Positions 36,037-45,106 of a DNA stretch of 64,000 nt are shown piece by piece. The notes beneath the pieces were generated by a model, which was given only the letters and a program-made list of their open reading frames with translations, searched no databases and was not told the origin of the DNA. How positions within the stretch are numbered: position 1 is the stretch's first letter; the number at the start of each line of letters is the position of its first letter. Source of the DNA: Marinomonas algicola (GTDB taxonomy: Bacteria > Pseudomonadota > Gammaproteobacteria > Pseudomonadales > Marinomonadaceae); NCBI RefSeq assembly GCF_014805825.1, contig NZ_CP061941.1:1798001-1862000 (forward strand), written 5' to 3'. The position numbers were made by a program, and so were the translations under genes.

Positions 36037-37092
36037 GTGGAAATTATTGCAAAAGAGTTGAGTCATATTGATTGTATGGCATTAGGTGAAGTCATGCTGC
36101 GCCTTGACCCTGGTGTGGATCGTATTCGTAAAACAGACCAGTTTCGTGTATGGGAAGGCGGTGGTGAATACAATGTGATTCAAGGGTTAAGCAGTTGCTT
36201 TGGTCATAAAACAGGCATCATAACAGCCTTAGTCGATAATGAAGTGGGCCACCTGATTGCAGGTCTGGTTCAAAGAGCGGGTGTGAGTACTGACTGGATT
36301 GAATGGAAAGAGCATGATGGTATTGGTCGATCTGTTCGAAATGGAATGTATTTTATGGAGCGTGGTTTTGGAGAACGAGGAGCAAAAGCGGTCATGGATC
36401 GTGGACATACTCCTATTTCACAACTAACGGTTAAGGATATTGATTGGGATGCTCTGTTTGCTAAGGCGAAGCCTCGTTGGTTCCATGTTGGTGGTGTCAT
36501 GGCCGCCTTGTCTGAAAGTTCACCAAGCGTGGTTGAGGCTTCAATGATAGCCGCGAAGAAGCATGGTGCAATCGTCTCTTATGATTTAAATTACCGTGCT
36601 TCCTTATGGAAAGACAGAGGTGGGCGAGAGGCGGCAAATGCATGTAATGCACGTCTAACTCAAAAGGCAGATGTACTTTTTGGGATTGAATCCCTTCCAA
36701 GAGAAGTCGATACATTAGATAAAGAGGTGTTTTCAGAAGCGCTTCATTCTATGAAAGCACGCTTTCCGAATGTCCAACTGTTTGTTACGACTATGCGAAT
36801 CGTGAAAGATGCCTCTCATAATGACTGGGGTGGGCTGTGTTTGCATAATGGCGAGATTTTCGCCTCACGTGATTACAATAACTTGCCTATATTTGATCGT
36901 GTTGGTGGCGGAGACGCTTTTGCCGCTGGCCTTATTCATGGGCTTTTGAATGATCAACCTATGCAAACCTGTATTGATCTGGCGGCCGCCCATGGTGCTT
37001 TGGTTATGAGCACAGCGGGTGATAATTCTATGTCGAGCAAAGAAGAAGTGTATGCTTATGCTGGTGGCGCAGGTGCGGCCGCTAATCGATAA
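36037..37092 (+). CDS. kdgK: PfkB-family 2-keto-3-deoxygluconate-type sugar kinase
   Basis: About 351 aa, ribokinase fold. The N-terminus GEVMLRLDPG...FRVWEGGGEYNVIQGLSSCFGHKTGIIT is typical of KDG kinases. The C-terminal PfkB signature DRVGGGDAFAAGLIHG carries the catalytic Asp and anion hole, with GG in place of the commoner GA. It would phosphorylate 2-keto-3-deoxygluconate, or its galacto isomer, for KDPG aldolase, which is not in this window. The GTG at 36037 is preferred because AAGG at 36024 is too close to the TTG at 36028. The 395 bp that follow contain only a weak TAAAGAAACG inverted repeat. Confidence 0.82.
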   Translation: MEIIAKELSHIDCMALGEVMLRLDPGVDRIRKTDQFRVWEGGGEYNVIQGLSSCFGHKTGIITALVDNEVGHLIAGLVQRAGVSTDWIEWKEHDGIGRSVRNGMYFMERGFGERGAKAVMDRGHTPISQLTVKDIDWDALFAKAKPRWFHVGGVMAALSESSPSVVEASMIAAKKHGAIVSYDLNYRASLWKDRGGREAANACNARLTQKADVLFGIESLPREVDTLDKEVFSEALHSMKARFPNVQLFVTTMRIVKDASHNDWGGLCLHNGEIFASRDYNNLPIFDRVGGGDAFAAGLIHGLLNDQPMQTCIDLAAAHGALVMSTAGDNSMSSKEEVYAYAGGAGAAANR

Positions 37093-37487
37093 AACTGGCT
37101 TTTAGGTATGTAAAGAAACGTCTTTCACCTTCATTGGAATTCGTTTCTTTAAATCTTAAAGGATGGTTACTGTTAACAAAAAGGACAAGGGAAAGTAATA
37201 ATGGCCGTCATGCCAAGATGTAATATCGTCTGAGGGTTCCAGATGTACGTTAGCCCTGTCACTTTTGGTCTTAGGGATGAAGGGTGCTGATGCTAAAAAT
37301 GCGTGGTCCAAACCCATAATAAATTGTGATGTGTTTGTTATAAAACGTGATAACTAAAGAGATGACACTATAGTTTTATTATTTCCTGTTGATATAAAAG
37401 CCTTAAATGAGAATTGACCTCGCAAGCCACCGTTTGAGGATTGATAACGAGGTAATTTATTGGGTAATTTGAGTGTACTCTCTTGAA

Positions 37488-39392
37488 TCACTTTTTGGAT
37501 TCCGTATTCCCTTCACATTTAGAATAATCAGTCGTATAAGAGTCAGGAATTTCTTCTGTTTGGCTTGTTTCCATTGCATGATTGAGCTCTTCTTCGAGCT
37601 GTATAAACAGCGCTCTATAATTTTGATCAAAATCTCCTTTTTGACGCCATACTTCATATAAGGCTTCGCCACTCTTTGCTTCGGATTGTTGGAATGTTTG
37701 TCTGACCTGATTGGCTTTTTTCAAAGAAAACCCTAAATCGGTCAACGCCTGCGCTCCTAGTTCGACCGCTGAATAATAGGTTTCTATGACAACGTAATCG
37801 GCCCCCGCGTATTTAGAGGCATAATAATGCCCCCGGTCATAGGCACGTGCCAATATTTTTATATGAGGATACGTGTGTTTCACGTATTTGATTAATTCAA
37901 CGGAACGGATTTTATCGTCAATGGCGATGATCAACAGGCTAGCTTGTTCTATACCCGCTGTATGCAAAAGGTCTGGACGTGTCGCATCACCATAATAACT
38001 TTTGATGTTAATCGAGCGTAATATGTCTATCATGCTGGATTCGTGATCCAGTACCACCGTTGGGATTTTATTAGATACTAGGAGTCGATTGGTAATCTGC
38101 CCAAAGCGTCCCGCTCCCGCAATAATAACAGACCCAAGTTGGTCAATATTGTCTTCCTCCCTTTGATTGCTGGTTTTTTGATAACGAGGCAAAATTACTT
38201 TATCAAAGAGAATAAATAGTGCCGGGGTAAAAAACATGGATAGGGCCACAACCAAAGATAGTGGTTGAATAATAGGCTCTGGCAAAACGTTTTGTTGGCC
38301 ACTAAAACTTAATAAAACAAAGCCAAATTCTCCCGCTTGAGCCAGACTCAAACTGAATAACCAGCGATCACTGCCCCGGAGGTTAAACAGACATGATAAT
38401 AGAAGTAATATGACCATTTTTAATAGCATTACCGCGAAAGTTAAACCGATAATGAGGGCAAACCCTTCACTTAATAAGGTGAAGTTAATGCCAGCTCCCA
38501 CTGTGATAAAAAAGACACCAAGTAAGAGTCCCTTAAACGGTTCTATATTGGATTCGAGTTCATGGCGAAATTCTGAATTTGCTAACACCACGCCAGCTAA
38601 GAAGGTTCCTAATGCGGGAGAGAGCCCAACTAGACTCATTAGTGCGGCTACGCCAATGACTAGCATCAGTGCGGTAGCGGTGAAAATTTCACGTAAACCT
38701 GAGTCGGCTACAAATTTAAAAAGGGGTCGACTTAAATAGTGTCCACCAATGACAACAATCGCAATTGATGCAATGACCACCAAGGTGTAAGCCCATCCAG
38801 GTATACCAGCGACTAAACTGAGTTCGGCATGTTTCTCTGCGGCGTCGGTGAATGTGGCTTGCGACAGTTCAATGAGTTCAGGTAAGGCCAGTAAGGGTAT
38901 GAGTGCCAGCATGGGGATAACAGCCATGTCTTGGAAGAGAAGGACTGAGAAGGCGTTTTGTCCCCCATCCGTTTTTGTTAATGATTTTTCATTAAAGGTT
39001 TGCAAGACTATCGCGGTGGAAGAAAGAGAAAAAATTAAGCCAATGGTGAGAGCAACAGACCATTCTTCCACAAATAGTGTGGCAATAAAGGCCACAGAGA
39101 CAGTGGTTAAAACAATTTGCAATCCACCTAATCCCATTAATCGATGGCGCATTTTCCAGAGCATTTTTGGCTCTAACTCTAGACCGACTAGGAACAGCAT
39201 CATGACGACACCGAATTCAGCATAATGTTGAATACTGGTGGTTTCATCACCGACTAAGCCGATAATGGGACCGATAATGACGCCCGCGATTAAATACCCA
39301 AGTACGGATCCCAGTCCTAAACGTTTTGCAATAGGGACAGCAATGACCGCAGCGGCTAAGTAAATAAAGCTGTAAATAAAGTACTCGGTCAT
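37488..39392 (-). CDS. Kef-type monovalent cation:proton antiporter (CPA2) with RCK domain
   Basis: A 634-aa membrane protein. Residues 1-385 form a 12-helix CPA2 exchanger: LGYLIAGVIIGPIIGL, VMMLFLVGLELEPKMLW and FSLSSTAIVLQTF are typical. A TrkA-N/RCK nucleotide-binding domain follows (SVIIAGAGRFGQITNRLL, GDATRPDLLHTAGIEQASLLIIAIDD). It is similar to KefB/KefC, which release potassium in exchange for protons when cells meet electrophiles. It is not part of the sugar regulon: the terminator hairpin at 39568-39607 separates it from the aldehyde dehydrogenase upstream. Confidence 0.9.
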   Translation of the reverse strand: MTEYFIYSFIYLAAAVIAVPIAKRLGLGSVLGYLIAGVIIGPIIGLVGDETTSIQHYAEFGVVMMLFLVGLELEPKMLWKMRHRLMGLGGLQIVLTTVSVAFIATLFVEEWSVALTIGLIFSLSSTAIVLQTFNEKSLTKTDGGQNAFSVLLFQDMAVIPMLALIPLLALPELIELSQATFTDAAEKHAELSLVAGIPGWAYTLVVIASIAIVVIGGHYLSRPLFKFVADSGLREIFTATALMLVIGVAALMSLVGLSPALGTFLAGVVLANSEFRHELESNIEPFKGLLLGVFFITVGAGINFTLLSEGFALIIGLTFAVMLLKMVILLLLSCLFNLRGSDRWLFSLSLAQAGEFGFVLLSFSGQQNVLPEPIIQPLSLVVALSMFFTPALFILFDKVILPRYQKTSNQREEDNIDQLGSVIIAGAGRFGQITNRLLVSNKIPTVVLDHESSMIDILRSINIKSYYGDATRPDLLHTAGIEQASLLIIAIDDKIRSVELIKYVKHTYPHIKILARAYDRGHYYASKYAGADYVVIETYYSAVELGAQALTDLGFSLKKANQVRQTFQQSEAKSGEALYEVWRQKGDFDQNYRALFIQLEEELNHAMETSQTEEIPDSYTTDYSKCEGNTESKK

Positions 39393-39567
39393 TGTTTACG
39401 TCCTTAGGGGATTGGTATTCGGATGAGGAGGGCGCTTCTTTTGATTCAATTAAGGCATTTATAGGGTATTTTAGAGCATTAATGAGTAAGTGTCAGATAA
39501 GAATAGCGGTGTTCAGAAGCATGATGGTAAGAGTCGTGATCGATATGAAGTGAGCGTGAGTACTGGG

Positions 39568-39607
39568 CATCAAAACACAGAGTGATGATACACTCTGTGT
39601 TTTGATG
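39568..39607 (-). terminator. Strong terminator-like hairpin after the uronate operon
   Basis: CATCAAAACACAGAGTG (39568-39584) and its exact complement at 39591-39607 make a 17-bp perfect stem with a 6-base loop, four bases after the aldehyde dehydrogenase stop on the minus strand. It ends the 44606-39611 operon. Confidence 0.75.
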
Positions 39608-39610
39608 GTA

Positions 39611-41053
39611 TTAGTCAAAATTAACGTAAAACGTTTTCTTCTCTAAATACTGTTCAAAACCATACTTTCCATCTTCACCACCGGTACCACTGAGCTTATA
39701 GCCGTTGTGGAAGCCTTGATGTTGTTCACCATGACCGCGGTTGATGTAGACCTCTCCTGATTCGAGTTCATCAACTAAGCGCAATATGGTTTTCATGTCC
39801 TTGGTGCATACCATAGCGGCTAATCCGTACTCGCTATCGTTAGCGTAAGTAATGACTTCATCGAGTGTGGAGAACTTAATCACGGGGAGGATAGGGCCAA
39901 ATGACTCTTCATGAACAATCGTCATTTCTTGAGATACATTGGTTAACACCGTTGGTTCGAACCAAAAACCCTGTTGGTATTGACCGTGTTGTAAACGCGC
40001 ACCTCCTGTCGCAATGTGAGCGCCTTCTTTTACACTAATGGCAACCAGATGCTCCATTGCTTCAATTTCTTTCTGGTTAATCTTAGGGCCCAGATCCGTG
40101 TCTGCGAGCATAGGGTCACCGACTTTAAGTGCTTTCACCTTAGCAAGGAAAATGGCCATAAAATCATCATAGATGGCTTCATGAATATACATACGCTCAT
40201 TACAAGTACAAACCTGACCGCAGTTGTCAAAACGTGAATGCAAGGCCGCGACGGCGGCTTGCTCAAGATCCGCATCTTCAAGGACAATAAAAGGGGCTTT
40301 ACCTCCTAGTTCTAATTGCACATGAGCCAAGTTATCGGCCGCTGCTTTGACGATGGCTTGACCTGCAGGCGTACTGCCCGTCATGGAAATCATCTTAGTA
40401 TCAGGGTGTCGTACAAGCGCATCACCTAGGGTTCGACCTCCACCGGTTACTATATTAAGTACTCCTTTTGGTAGACCAATATGTTCAGCAATATGACCTA
40501 GCTCTAACGTGGCTAACGGCGTTTCTGTTGTGGGTTTGACGACGATAGTATTGCCTGCAATAAGCGCAGGGCCAATCTTTCGTCCTGCTAATGCTAAAGG
40601 AAAATTCCATGCGGTAATGGCGACAATGACTCCCCGAGGTACTTTATGAATCCAAATATGTTCATTGGGGTTATCAGACTTAACAATATCGCCATCCATT
40701 TGGCGAGCCCAATCACAGGCGTATTCGATAAAGCTGCAAGTGGCTTCCACTTCTCCTAACGCCACTTTCAATAATTTTCCCTGTTCTGTTACTAAAAGTT
40801 CCGCTAAGAATGACTTTCTATTACGTATTTCCGCCGCAAATTTACGCATGATGTCGGCCCGTTCTCGGGCTGGTTTTCGGCGCCATTCTATTTGAGCGGC
40901 TTTGGCTGAAGCCATGACATAGTCGGCATCGTCTTGGTCGCCTTTTTGAATGCTTGCAATCACTTCTTCAGTTGACGGGTTAATAACCGAATCGGTGTTA
41001 CCGGATTTCGCTTTTATCCATTCACCATTAACGAACATATCATATTGTTTCAT
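39611..41053 (-). CDS. AldA-like aldehyde dehydrogenase, candidate 3,6-anhydro-L-galactose dehydrogenase
   Basis: A 480-aa NAD(P)-dependent aldehyde dehydrogenase. The fold markers are TAWNFPLALAGRKIGPALIAGNTIVVKP, MTGSTPAGQAI, the catalytic Glu in LELGGKAP and the catalytic Cys in DNCGQVCTCNERMYI. It resembles E. coli AldA over its length. The C-terminal GEQHQGFHNGYKLSGTGGEDGKYG is typical of marine sugar-aldehyde dehydrogenases. In an anhydrogalactose route it would oxidise the sugar to 3,6-anhydrogalactonate, the substrate of a cycloisomerase such as the protein from 25125. It is the last gene of a four-gene minus-strand operon. The physiological substrate is inferred. Confidence 0.85.
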   Translation of the reverse strand: MKQYDMFVNGEWIKAKSGNTDSVINPSTEEVIASIQKGDQDDADYVMASAKAAQIEWRRKPARERADIMRKFAAEIRNRKSFLAELLVTEQGKLLKVALGEVEATCSFIEYACDWARQMDGDIVKSDNPNEHIWIHKVPRGVIVAITAWNFPLALAGRKIGPALIAGNTIVVKPTTETPLATLELGHIAEHIGLPKGVLNIVTGGGRTLGDALVRHPDTKMISMTGSTPAGQAIVKAAADNLAHVQLELGGKAPFIVLEDADLEQAAVAALHSRFDNCGQVCTCNERMYIHEAIYDDFMAIFLAKVKALKVGDPMLADTDLGPKINQKEIEAMEHLVAISVKEGAHIATGGARLQHGQYQQGFWFEPTVLTNVSQEMTIVHEESFGPILPVIKFSTLDEVITYANDSEYGLAAMVCTKDMKTILRLVDELESGEVYINRGHGEQHQGFHNGYKLSGTGGEDGKYGFEQYLEKKTFYVNFD

Positions 41054-41067
41054 AGGGCCTGCTTCCG

Positions 41068-42078
41068 TTAGTGGTTTGTTAAATATTGATAGATTGAAGT
41101 CGTAACGGGGACGCCATTTCTTTGACAGTCTTCAAGATAGGCTGTTTGAGGTTCATTTGGCGCTAAAACTTTATCAAAACCGGGTGCAGGTTTTACTTGA
41201 TGCAGTTCAGAAACCATCTGAGCCATCATATTTGAAAAACTGTGTCCGCCAAATTTACTTGGGTCTATCACAATCATCAAGCTGGCGAGCTTTCTCATTT
41301 TGTCATAGTCATCATACATTCTAACAATATGGTTACTAAAATTGGCTCCCATAAGCATGCCTGTTAGTGCGTCAATTGCCATGGCAATACCGGAACCTTT
41401 ATGGAACCCAAAAGGAAGCAGCGTTGTTGCCGCATGAGGATCTGTTGTCTCGACACCATCTTTGTCGATAGCGAGTCCAAGACTGATTGATTGTCCTGTC
41501 TCTTTGGCATGCAATAATTTACCAAAGGCGGTGGCACTTGTGGCCATGTCGATAATGACAGGGTTACCATTTTCAACAGGGAAGCCGAACGCAATGGGGT
41601 TTGTTCCCCAAAACGCTTCAGCACCGCCAAATGGTGCCACACAGGTGTCTGTTTGAGTCATAGAAATAGAGATAAGTCCTTGATCAGCCGCCATTTGAGC
41701 AAAGTAAGATAAAGCACCGCAATGGGAGGTGTTTTTTATACTGACAAACCCCACTGCATGCTCTTTGGCTATGGTTATCGCTTCCTCAGTTGCCTTGATT
41801 AGCGCACAATGCCCCATACCATCATCTCCATCTAGTATCGCTACTGAGGAAGAAATTTTCTCAATGGTCATAGTTGGGTCTGGATTCATGCCACCTTGAG
41901 ATAAACGGTGGCAATAATGTTCTACTCGAATAACCCCATGAGAGTGTACGCCGTGTGAATCTGCATGCACTAATACATCCGCTACTTGTTTGGCGATCGT
42001 TTCAGGGTACCCAGCTTGCTGCAATTTGTTAAAGGCTAATGTATGTAGCGTCTCAATTTTTATTCTTGTTGTCATCAT
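41068..42078 (-). CDS. Ldh-family (malate/L-lactate/sugar-acid) oxidoreductase
   Basis: A 336-aa protein of the Ldh_2 (YlbC/YiaK/AllD) family, an NAD(P) fold unlike the classical Rossmann enzymes. Typical segments are VLVHADSHGVHSHGVIRVEHYCHRL (catalytic His), ISMTQTDTCVAPFGGAEAFWGTNPIAFGFP, VIDMATSATAFGKL and LPFGFHKGSGIAMAIDAL. Relatives reduce 2-oxo acids such as 2,3-diketogulonate. Here it could reduce a diketo-deoxy sugar acid to 2-keto-3-deoxygluconate. It lies 12 bp after lgoD-like and 14 bp before the aldehyde dehydrogenase. Confidence 0.85.
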   Translation of the reverse strand: MMTTRIKIETLHTLAFNKLQQAGYPETIAKQVADVLVHADSHGVHSHGVIRVEHYCHRLSQGGMNPDPTMTIEKISSSVAILDGDDGMGHCALIKATEEAITIAKEHAVGFVSIKNTSHCGALSYFAQMAADQGLISISMTQTDTCVAPFGGAEAFWGTNPIAFGFPVENGNPVIIDMATSATAFGKLLHAKETGQSISLGLAIDKDGVETTDPHAATTLLPFGFHKGSGIAMAIDALTGMLMGANFSNHIVRMYDDYDKMRKLASLMIVIDPSKFGGHSFSNMMAQMVSELHQVKPAPGFDKVLAPNEPQTAYLEDCQRNGVPVTTSIYQYLTNH

Positions 42079-42090
42079 AGTTTCCTTTAA

Positions 42091-43110
42091 TTAGTCAAAT
42101 CGAATCACGCCTTTAACAAGGCCTTTATTTTTTACAACGTTGTTTTCGTAATCTAAGCCAATGGTGTCAAATTGAAATTCTTGGTTGACCATAATTTTTT
42201 CGCTGATCTTTTTTGATTCGAACAGATCAATCACTTTGGTAAAATCTTCAAAAGTGGCGTTGCGGCTTGCAATCAGAGTGGTTTCTTTTTTATGGAAAGT
42301 GGGGTCGTCTAGCTGTAAATCCCCTATATATAAACCGATGAATACAATTTTTCCGCCATGACGAATTAAATTGACGCTGTTTGACATGGAGGCTTTATTT
42401 CCTGTTGCGTCCATCACTGTGCAAGCCAGGTTATTATTAAATGCTTCACAAAGGTCATCCGTGTAGCTTGCTTCAATTGGGTTTAAGGTTTTGACTCCAA
42501 GGACGGATTCAGCATGTACTCGGCGTTCATCACTGACGTCAGCCAATATCACATTTGCGCCATTAGCTAAGGCAATCGCGGCCGTTCCCAAACCAATGGG
42601 GCCAGCGCCAACAACGAGAATATTTTCATTTTGTTTTGAGTCTGCACGACGATTTGCATGAGCACCGATAGCAAAACACTCAACTAAAGACGCAGCGGCT
42701 GGGTCAACCGAGGTGGGTACAGGGATGACATTGCTGGCTTTAACGGCCAAGTAATCTTGAAAACCGCCGTCTTGATGTACCCCATATAACGAAATTGTGT
42801 CACAGCAATTGGTTTTACCTTCTTTACAGGCCGCGCATTCTCCACAAGCAATGGCTGGGATAACAACAACATATTGATTCATTAATTCCTCAGGACAATC
42901 ATCTCCTACTTCTTCCACTAAGCCGCATATCTCGTGACCTAGTATGCGAGGATAAGAAAAGAAAGGTTGGTTACCTGTATAAGCATGAATATCGGTACCG
43001 CAAACACCAACGGCTTTAATTTTTAATAGTACCTCATCGTTTTTAATGATCGGTTTTGGCGTTTCAATATAGTGAATTTTAAACGGTTTTTCGCATAGTA
43101 ATGATTTCAT
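42091..43110 (-). CDS. Zinc-dependent sugar-acid dehydrogenase, LgoD-like
   Basis: A 339-aa medium-chain dehydrogenase. The catalytic zinc site is VGVCGTDIHAYTGNQPFFSYPRILGHEICG. The structural zinc cysteines lie in IACGECAACKEGKTNCC and the NAD site is LVVGAGPIGLGTAAIAL. It strongly resembles E. coli LgoD (YjjN), L-galactonate 5-dehydrogenase, including FHKKETT and SRNAT. In E. coli this makes D-tagaturonate. In anhydrogalactose degraders a related 5-dehydrogenase oxidises 2-keto-3-deoxy-L-galactonate. Its ATG overlaps the preceding stop (TAATG), so the genes are coupled. Confidence 0.85.
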   Translation of the reverse strand: MKSLLCEKPFKIHYIETPKPIIKNDEVLLKIKAVGVCGTDIHAYTGNQPFFSYPRILGHEICGLVEEVGDDCPEELMNQYVVVIPAIACGECAACKEGKTNCCDTISLYGVHQDGGFQDYLAVKASNVIPVPTSVDPAAASLVECFAIGAHANRRADSKQNENILVVGAGPIGLGTAAIALANGANVILADVSDERRVHAESVLGVKTLNPIEASYTDDLCEAFNNNLACTVMDATGNKASMSNSVNLIRHGGKIVFIGLYIGDLQLDDPTFHKKETTLIASRNATFEDFTKVIDLFESKKISEKIMVNQEFQFDTIGLDYENNVVKNKGLVKGVIRFD

Positions 43111-44606
43111 TATTGGGTCCTTAATGAGTGAGATAAGCCATTAAGAACAGCTCGAATCCCTTGTTCCTCAATGGCATTGTAAAAATAGATGATTTGCTTT
43201 GATAACTCTGGATACTGCAGAAAATCCTTGTTAAAAACTGGCTTAAATGAAAGTAATGATTCACTTAATGGCGCTGAATTAGACTGTGTTAGCAGTCCAG
43301 TTAATGCCTGGTCTTCAGGGTCGACTAGGGTAAAGTCTGGCGAATGTTTACCTTGAATAAAATGCATCCAACCGGCTAATAATAAAGAAAGTAACTGAGG
43401 TGGCCGTTCTTTACTGAAAGGGTCGGTTTTGATTAGGGTTAAAATAGGATCAATCGCTCTAGGCGGTAATTTTTGTGAGCCATCCATCGCAATTTGAGCG
43501 GTTTGGTGCTTAATGTTTTTGTTACTAAAGCGTGATATCAAAGAATGAGCGTATTCGATTAAGTCCACATTCAAATCGGCGGATAATGAAAGCGCTTGTT
43601 CCTGTGTCATTAGCGCTAGGGTAAGCGTTTTCAGTGTACTGTCTTCCATACACTCATAGATATAAGTATGACCGCAAAGGGAGCCAATATAAGCCAAAAA
43701 TGAATGGGAGCCATTGAGCACCCTCAATTTCATCTCTTCATAAGGAAGAACATTGGTCACCATTGTCGCTCCAGCAAGTTGCCATTTTGGTCTACCATTG
43801 CAAAATTGGTCTTCAATTACCCATTGTTTGAAATCTTCACTGATCAAACCAAAGTCATCAGCAACTCCCATCTCTTGCTCAAGATCTAAAAAGGCGTGTG
43901 TGTCCATCGCGGGAACGATTCGATCAACCATGGTGCTAGGAAAAGCCACTTGATCTTTTATCCATAGGGCTAGGTCTGGATCCACTAATGTGGCATAACC
44001 TAAAATCGCCGCTTTGGTTTTATGCCCATTTTCTGGAATGTTATCGCAAGACATAACACTAAATGGGGGCTTTTTTTGAATCCTTCTTAGACGTAACGCC
44101 TCAGTAATTATACCGATGGCGGATATTGGACTCTGCGGAGAAGTGAGATCTTGCAATATAAGTGAATGCTCTTTATTTAAAAGGCCTTCGGGAGTAAGGC
44201 AATAGCCTTTTTCGGTAATAGTAAGGGAAACAATCGCGACTTGAGGTTCACACATTTTTGCTAATGCGACCTGAACACCTTGATCAGCAATGTTCATGGC
44301 ACCGGTAAAAGAGCGTATGACTCTTTTTGTTGTGCTATGAGTACCTTTCTCAACAAGAGTGGCTAAGTTATCTTGTTTTGCAAAGGCCTCTGTTAGCTTT
44401 CCTTTTCGAAAGAGATTAATGCCGAAAATACCCCATGGAGTACTGTCTGCTTCATTGACTAAGTCAGTGTAGACGGCTTGGTGAGCACGATGAAATGCAC
44501 CAAAACCAATATGGACAATTTTGGTCTGAAGAGTGGCTCTTGAGTAGTGTGTGCTCTCAATGGACTGAGACTCTATTGCATCAATAAAACGGGTTCTGGA
44601 AGACAT
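43110..44606 (-). CDS. Mannitol dehydrogenase-family protein, fructuronate/tagaturonate reductase-like
   Basis: A 498-aa polyol-specific long-chain dehydrogenase. KIVHIGFGAFHRAHQAVYTD is the NAD-binding start, SVMSCDNIPENGHKTKAA and FPSTMVDRIVPAMD are the family signatures, and LRVLNGSHSFLAYIG carries the catalytic region. UxuB/UxaB members reduce D-fructuronate or D-tagaturonate with NADH. First gene of the operon 44606-39611; the GntR-type operator at 44618-44629 lies 12 bp before its ATG. Together with the LgoD-like enzyme it would convert L-galactonate to altronate. Confidence 0.86.
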   Translation of the reverse strand: MSSRTRFIDAIESQSIESTHYSRATLQTKIVHIGFGAFHRAHQAVYTDLVNEADSTPWGIFGINLFRKGKLTEAFAKQDNLATLVEKGTHSTTKRVIRSFTGAMNIADQGVQVALAKMCEPQVAIVSLTITEKGYCLTPEGLLNKEHSLILQDLTSPQSPISAIGIITEALRLRRIQKKPPFSVMSCDNIPENGHKTKAAILGYATLVDPDLALWIKDQVAFPSTMVDRIVPAMDTHAFLDLEQEMGVADDFGLISEDFKQWVIEDQFCNGRPKWQLAGATMVTNVLPYEEMKLRVLNGSHSFLAYIGSLCGHTYIYECMEDSTLKTLTLALMTQEQALSLSADLNVDLIEYAHSLISRFSNKNIKHQTAQIAMDGSQKLPPRAIDPILTLIKTDPFSKERPPQLLSLLLAGWMHFIQGKHSPDFTLVDPEDQALTGLLTQSNSAPLSESLLSFKPVFNKDFLQYPELSKQIIYFYNAIEEQGIRAVLNGLSHSLRTQ

Positions 44607-44616
44607 AATACTCTCT

Positions 44617-44630
44617 ATTGGTTAACCAAT
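44617..44630. promoter_or_regulatory. GntR/UxuR-type operator ATTGGTTAACCAAT
   Basis: A 14-bp perfect palindrome 11 bp upstream of the fructuronate-reductase-like gene, so the bound regulator would overlap the transcription start or leader. It has the same core as the site before the kinase. Confidence 0.75.
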
Positions 44631-44649
44631 TATTGTTAAACTATATAAT

Positions 44650-45060
44650 ACATCAGTCCAAAAATGAAATACAAAATACCAATATTTTTGTGTACTGTGT
44701 TAAATACCGCTTTTGGTGCGGCAAAGTCCAGCCAGGGCGAGCTGAAGTCATTCAGTGCCGCGTTGTTTAGAGAGCACCGTCGCTTATTGGACAAAGTCAC
44801 TGATTAGCTGACGGCTTCAGAGCTTATCTTTATCTTCAGCGCGTCAGATGGATAAGAATTCACTATTTGATGATGATAATCAGCTGGTGGACATGATCAT
44901 TTTAGAAACCTTATCTCAGTAGGCCGGTAACTATTTCATTGAACGACGGTTCATTTGTTGGCGCGACGGACGTTATCAGTGTCATGAGAGATTGGAAGTG
45001 ATATGAATATTCGGCTTAATCACATCAAAGCCAGATGTGATTGTGGGTTTTATTCGCATC
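44650..45060. other. Decayed DNA without an intact gene
   Basis: Short protein-like stretches in shifting frames are visible on the plus strand, such as SSQGELKSFSAALFREHRRLLDKVTD and DKNSLFDDDNQLVDMIILETLSQ, separated by stops. This looks like an old gene remnant. I cannot name the family. Confidence 0.35.
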
Positions 45061-45063
45061 ATG

Positions 45064-45097
45064 TTTTGATTTAAATAGGCTGTTATTTAAATCAAAA
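45064..45097. repeat. 14-bp inverted repeat before the fic pseudogene
   Basis: TTTTGATTTAAATA (45064-45077) and its exact complement (45084-45097) flank a GGCTGT loop. It lies 9 bp before the ATG of the pseudogene, where an autoregulatory operator or a leader hairpin would be expected; the pseudogene encodes a DNA-binding-type Fic protein. Confidence 0.55.
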
Positions 45098-45106
45098 GGC
45101 GACAAA

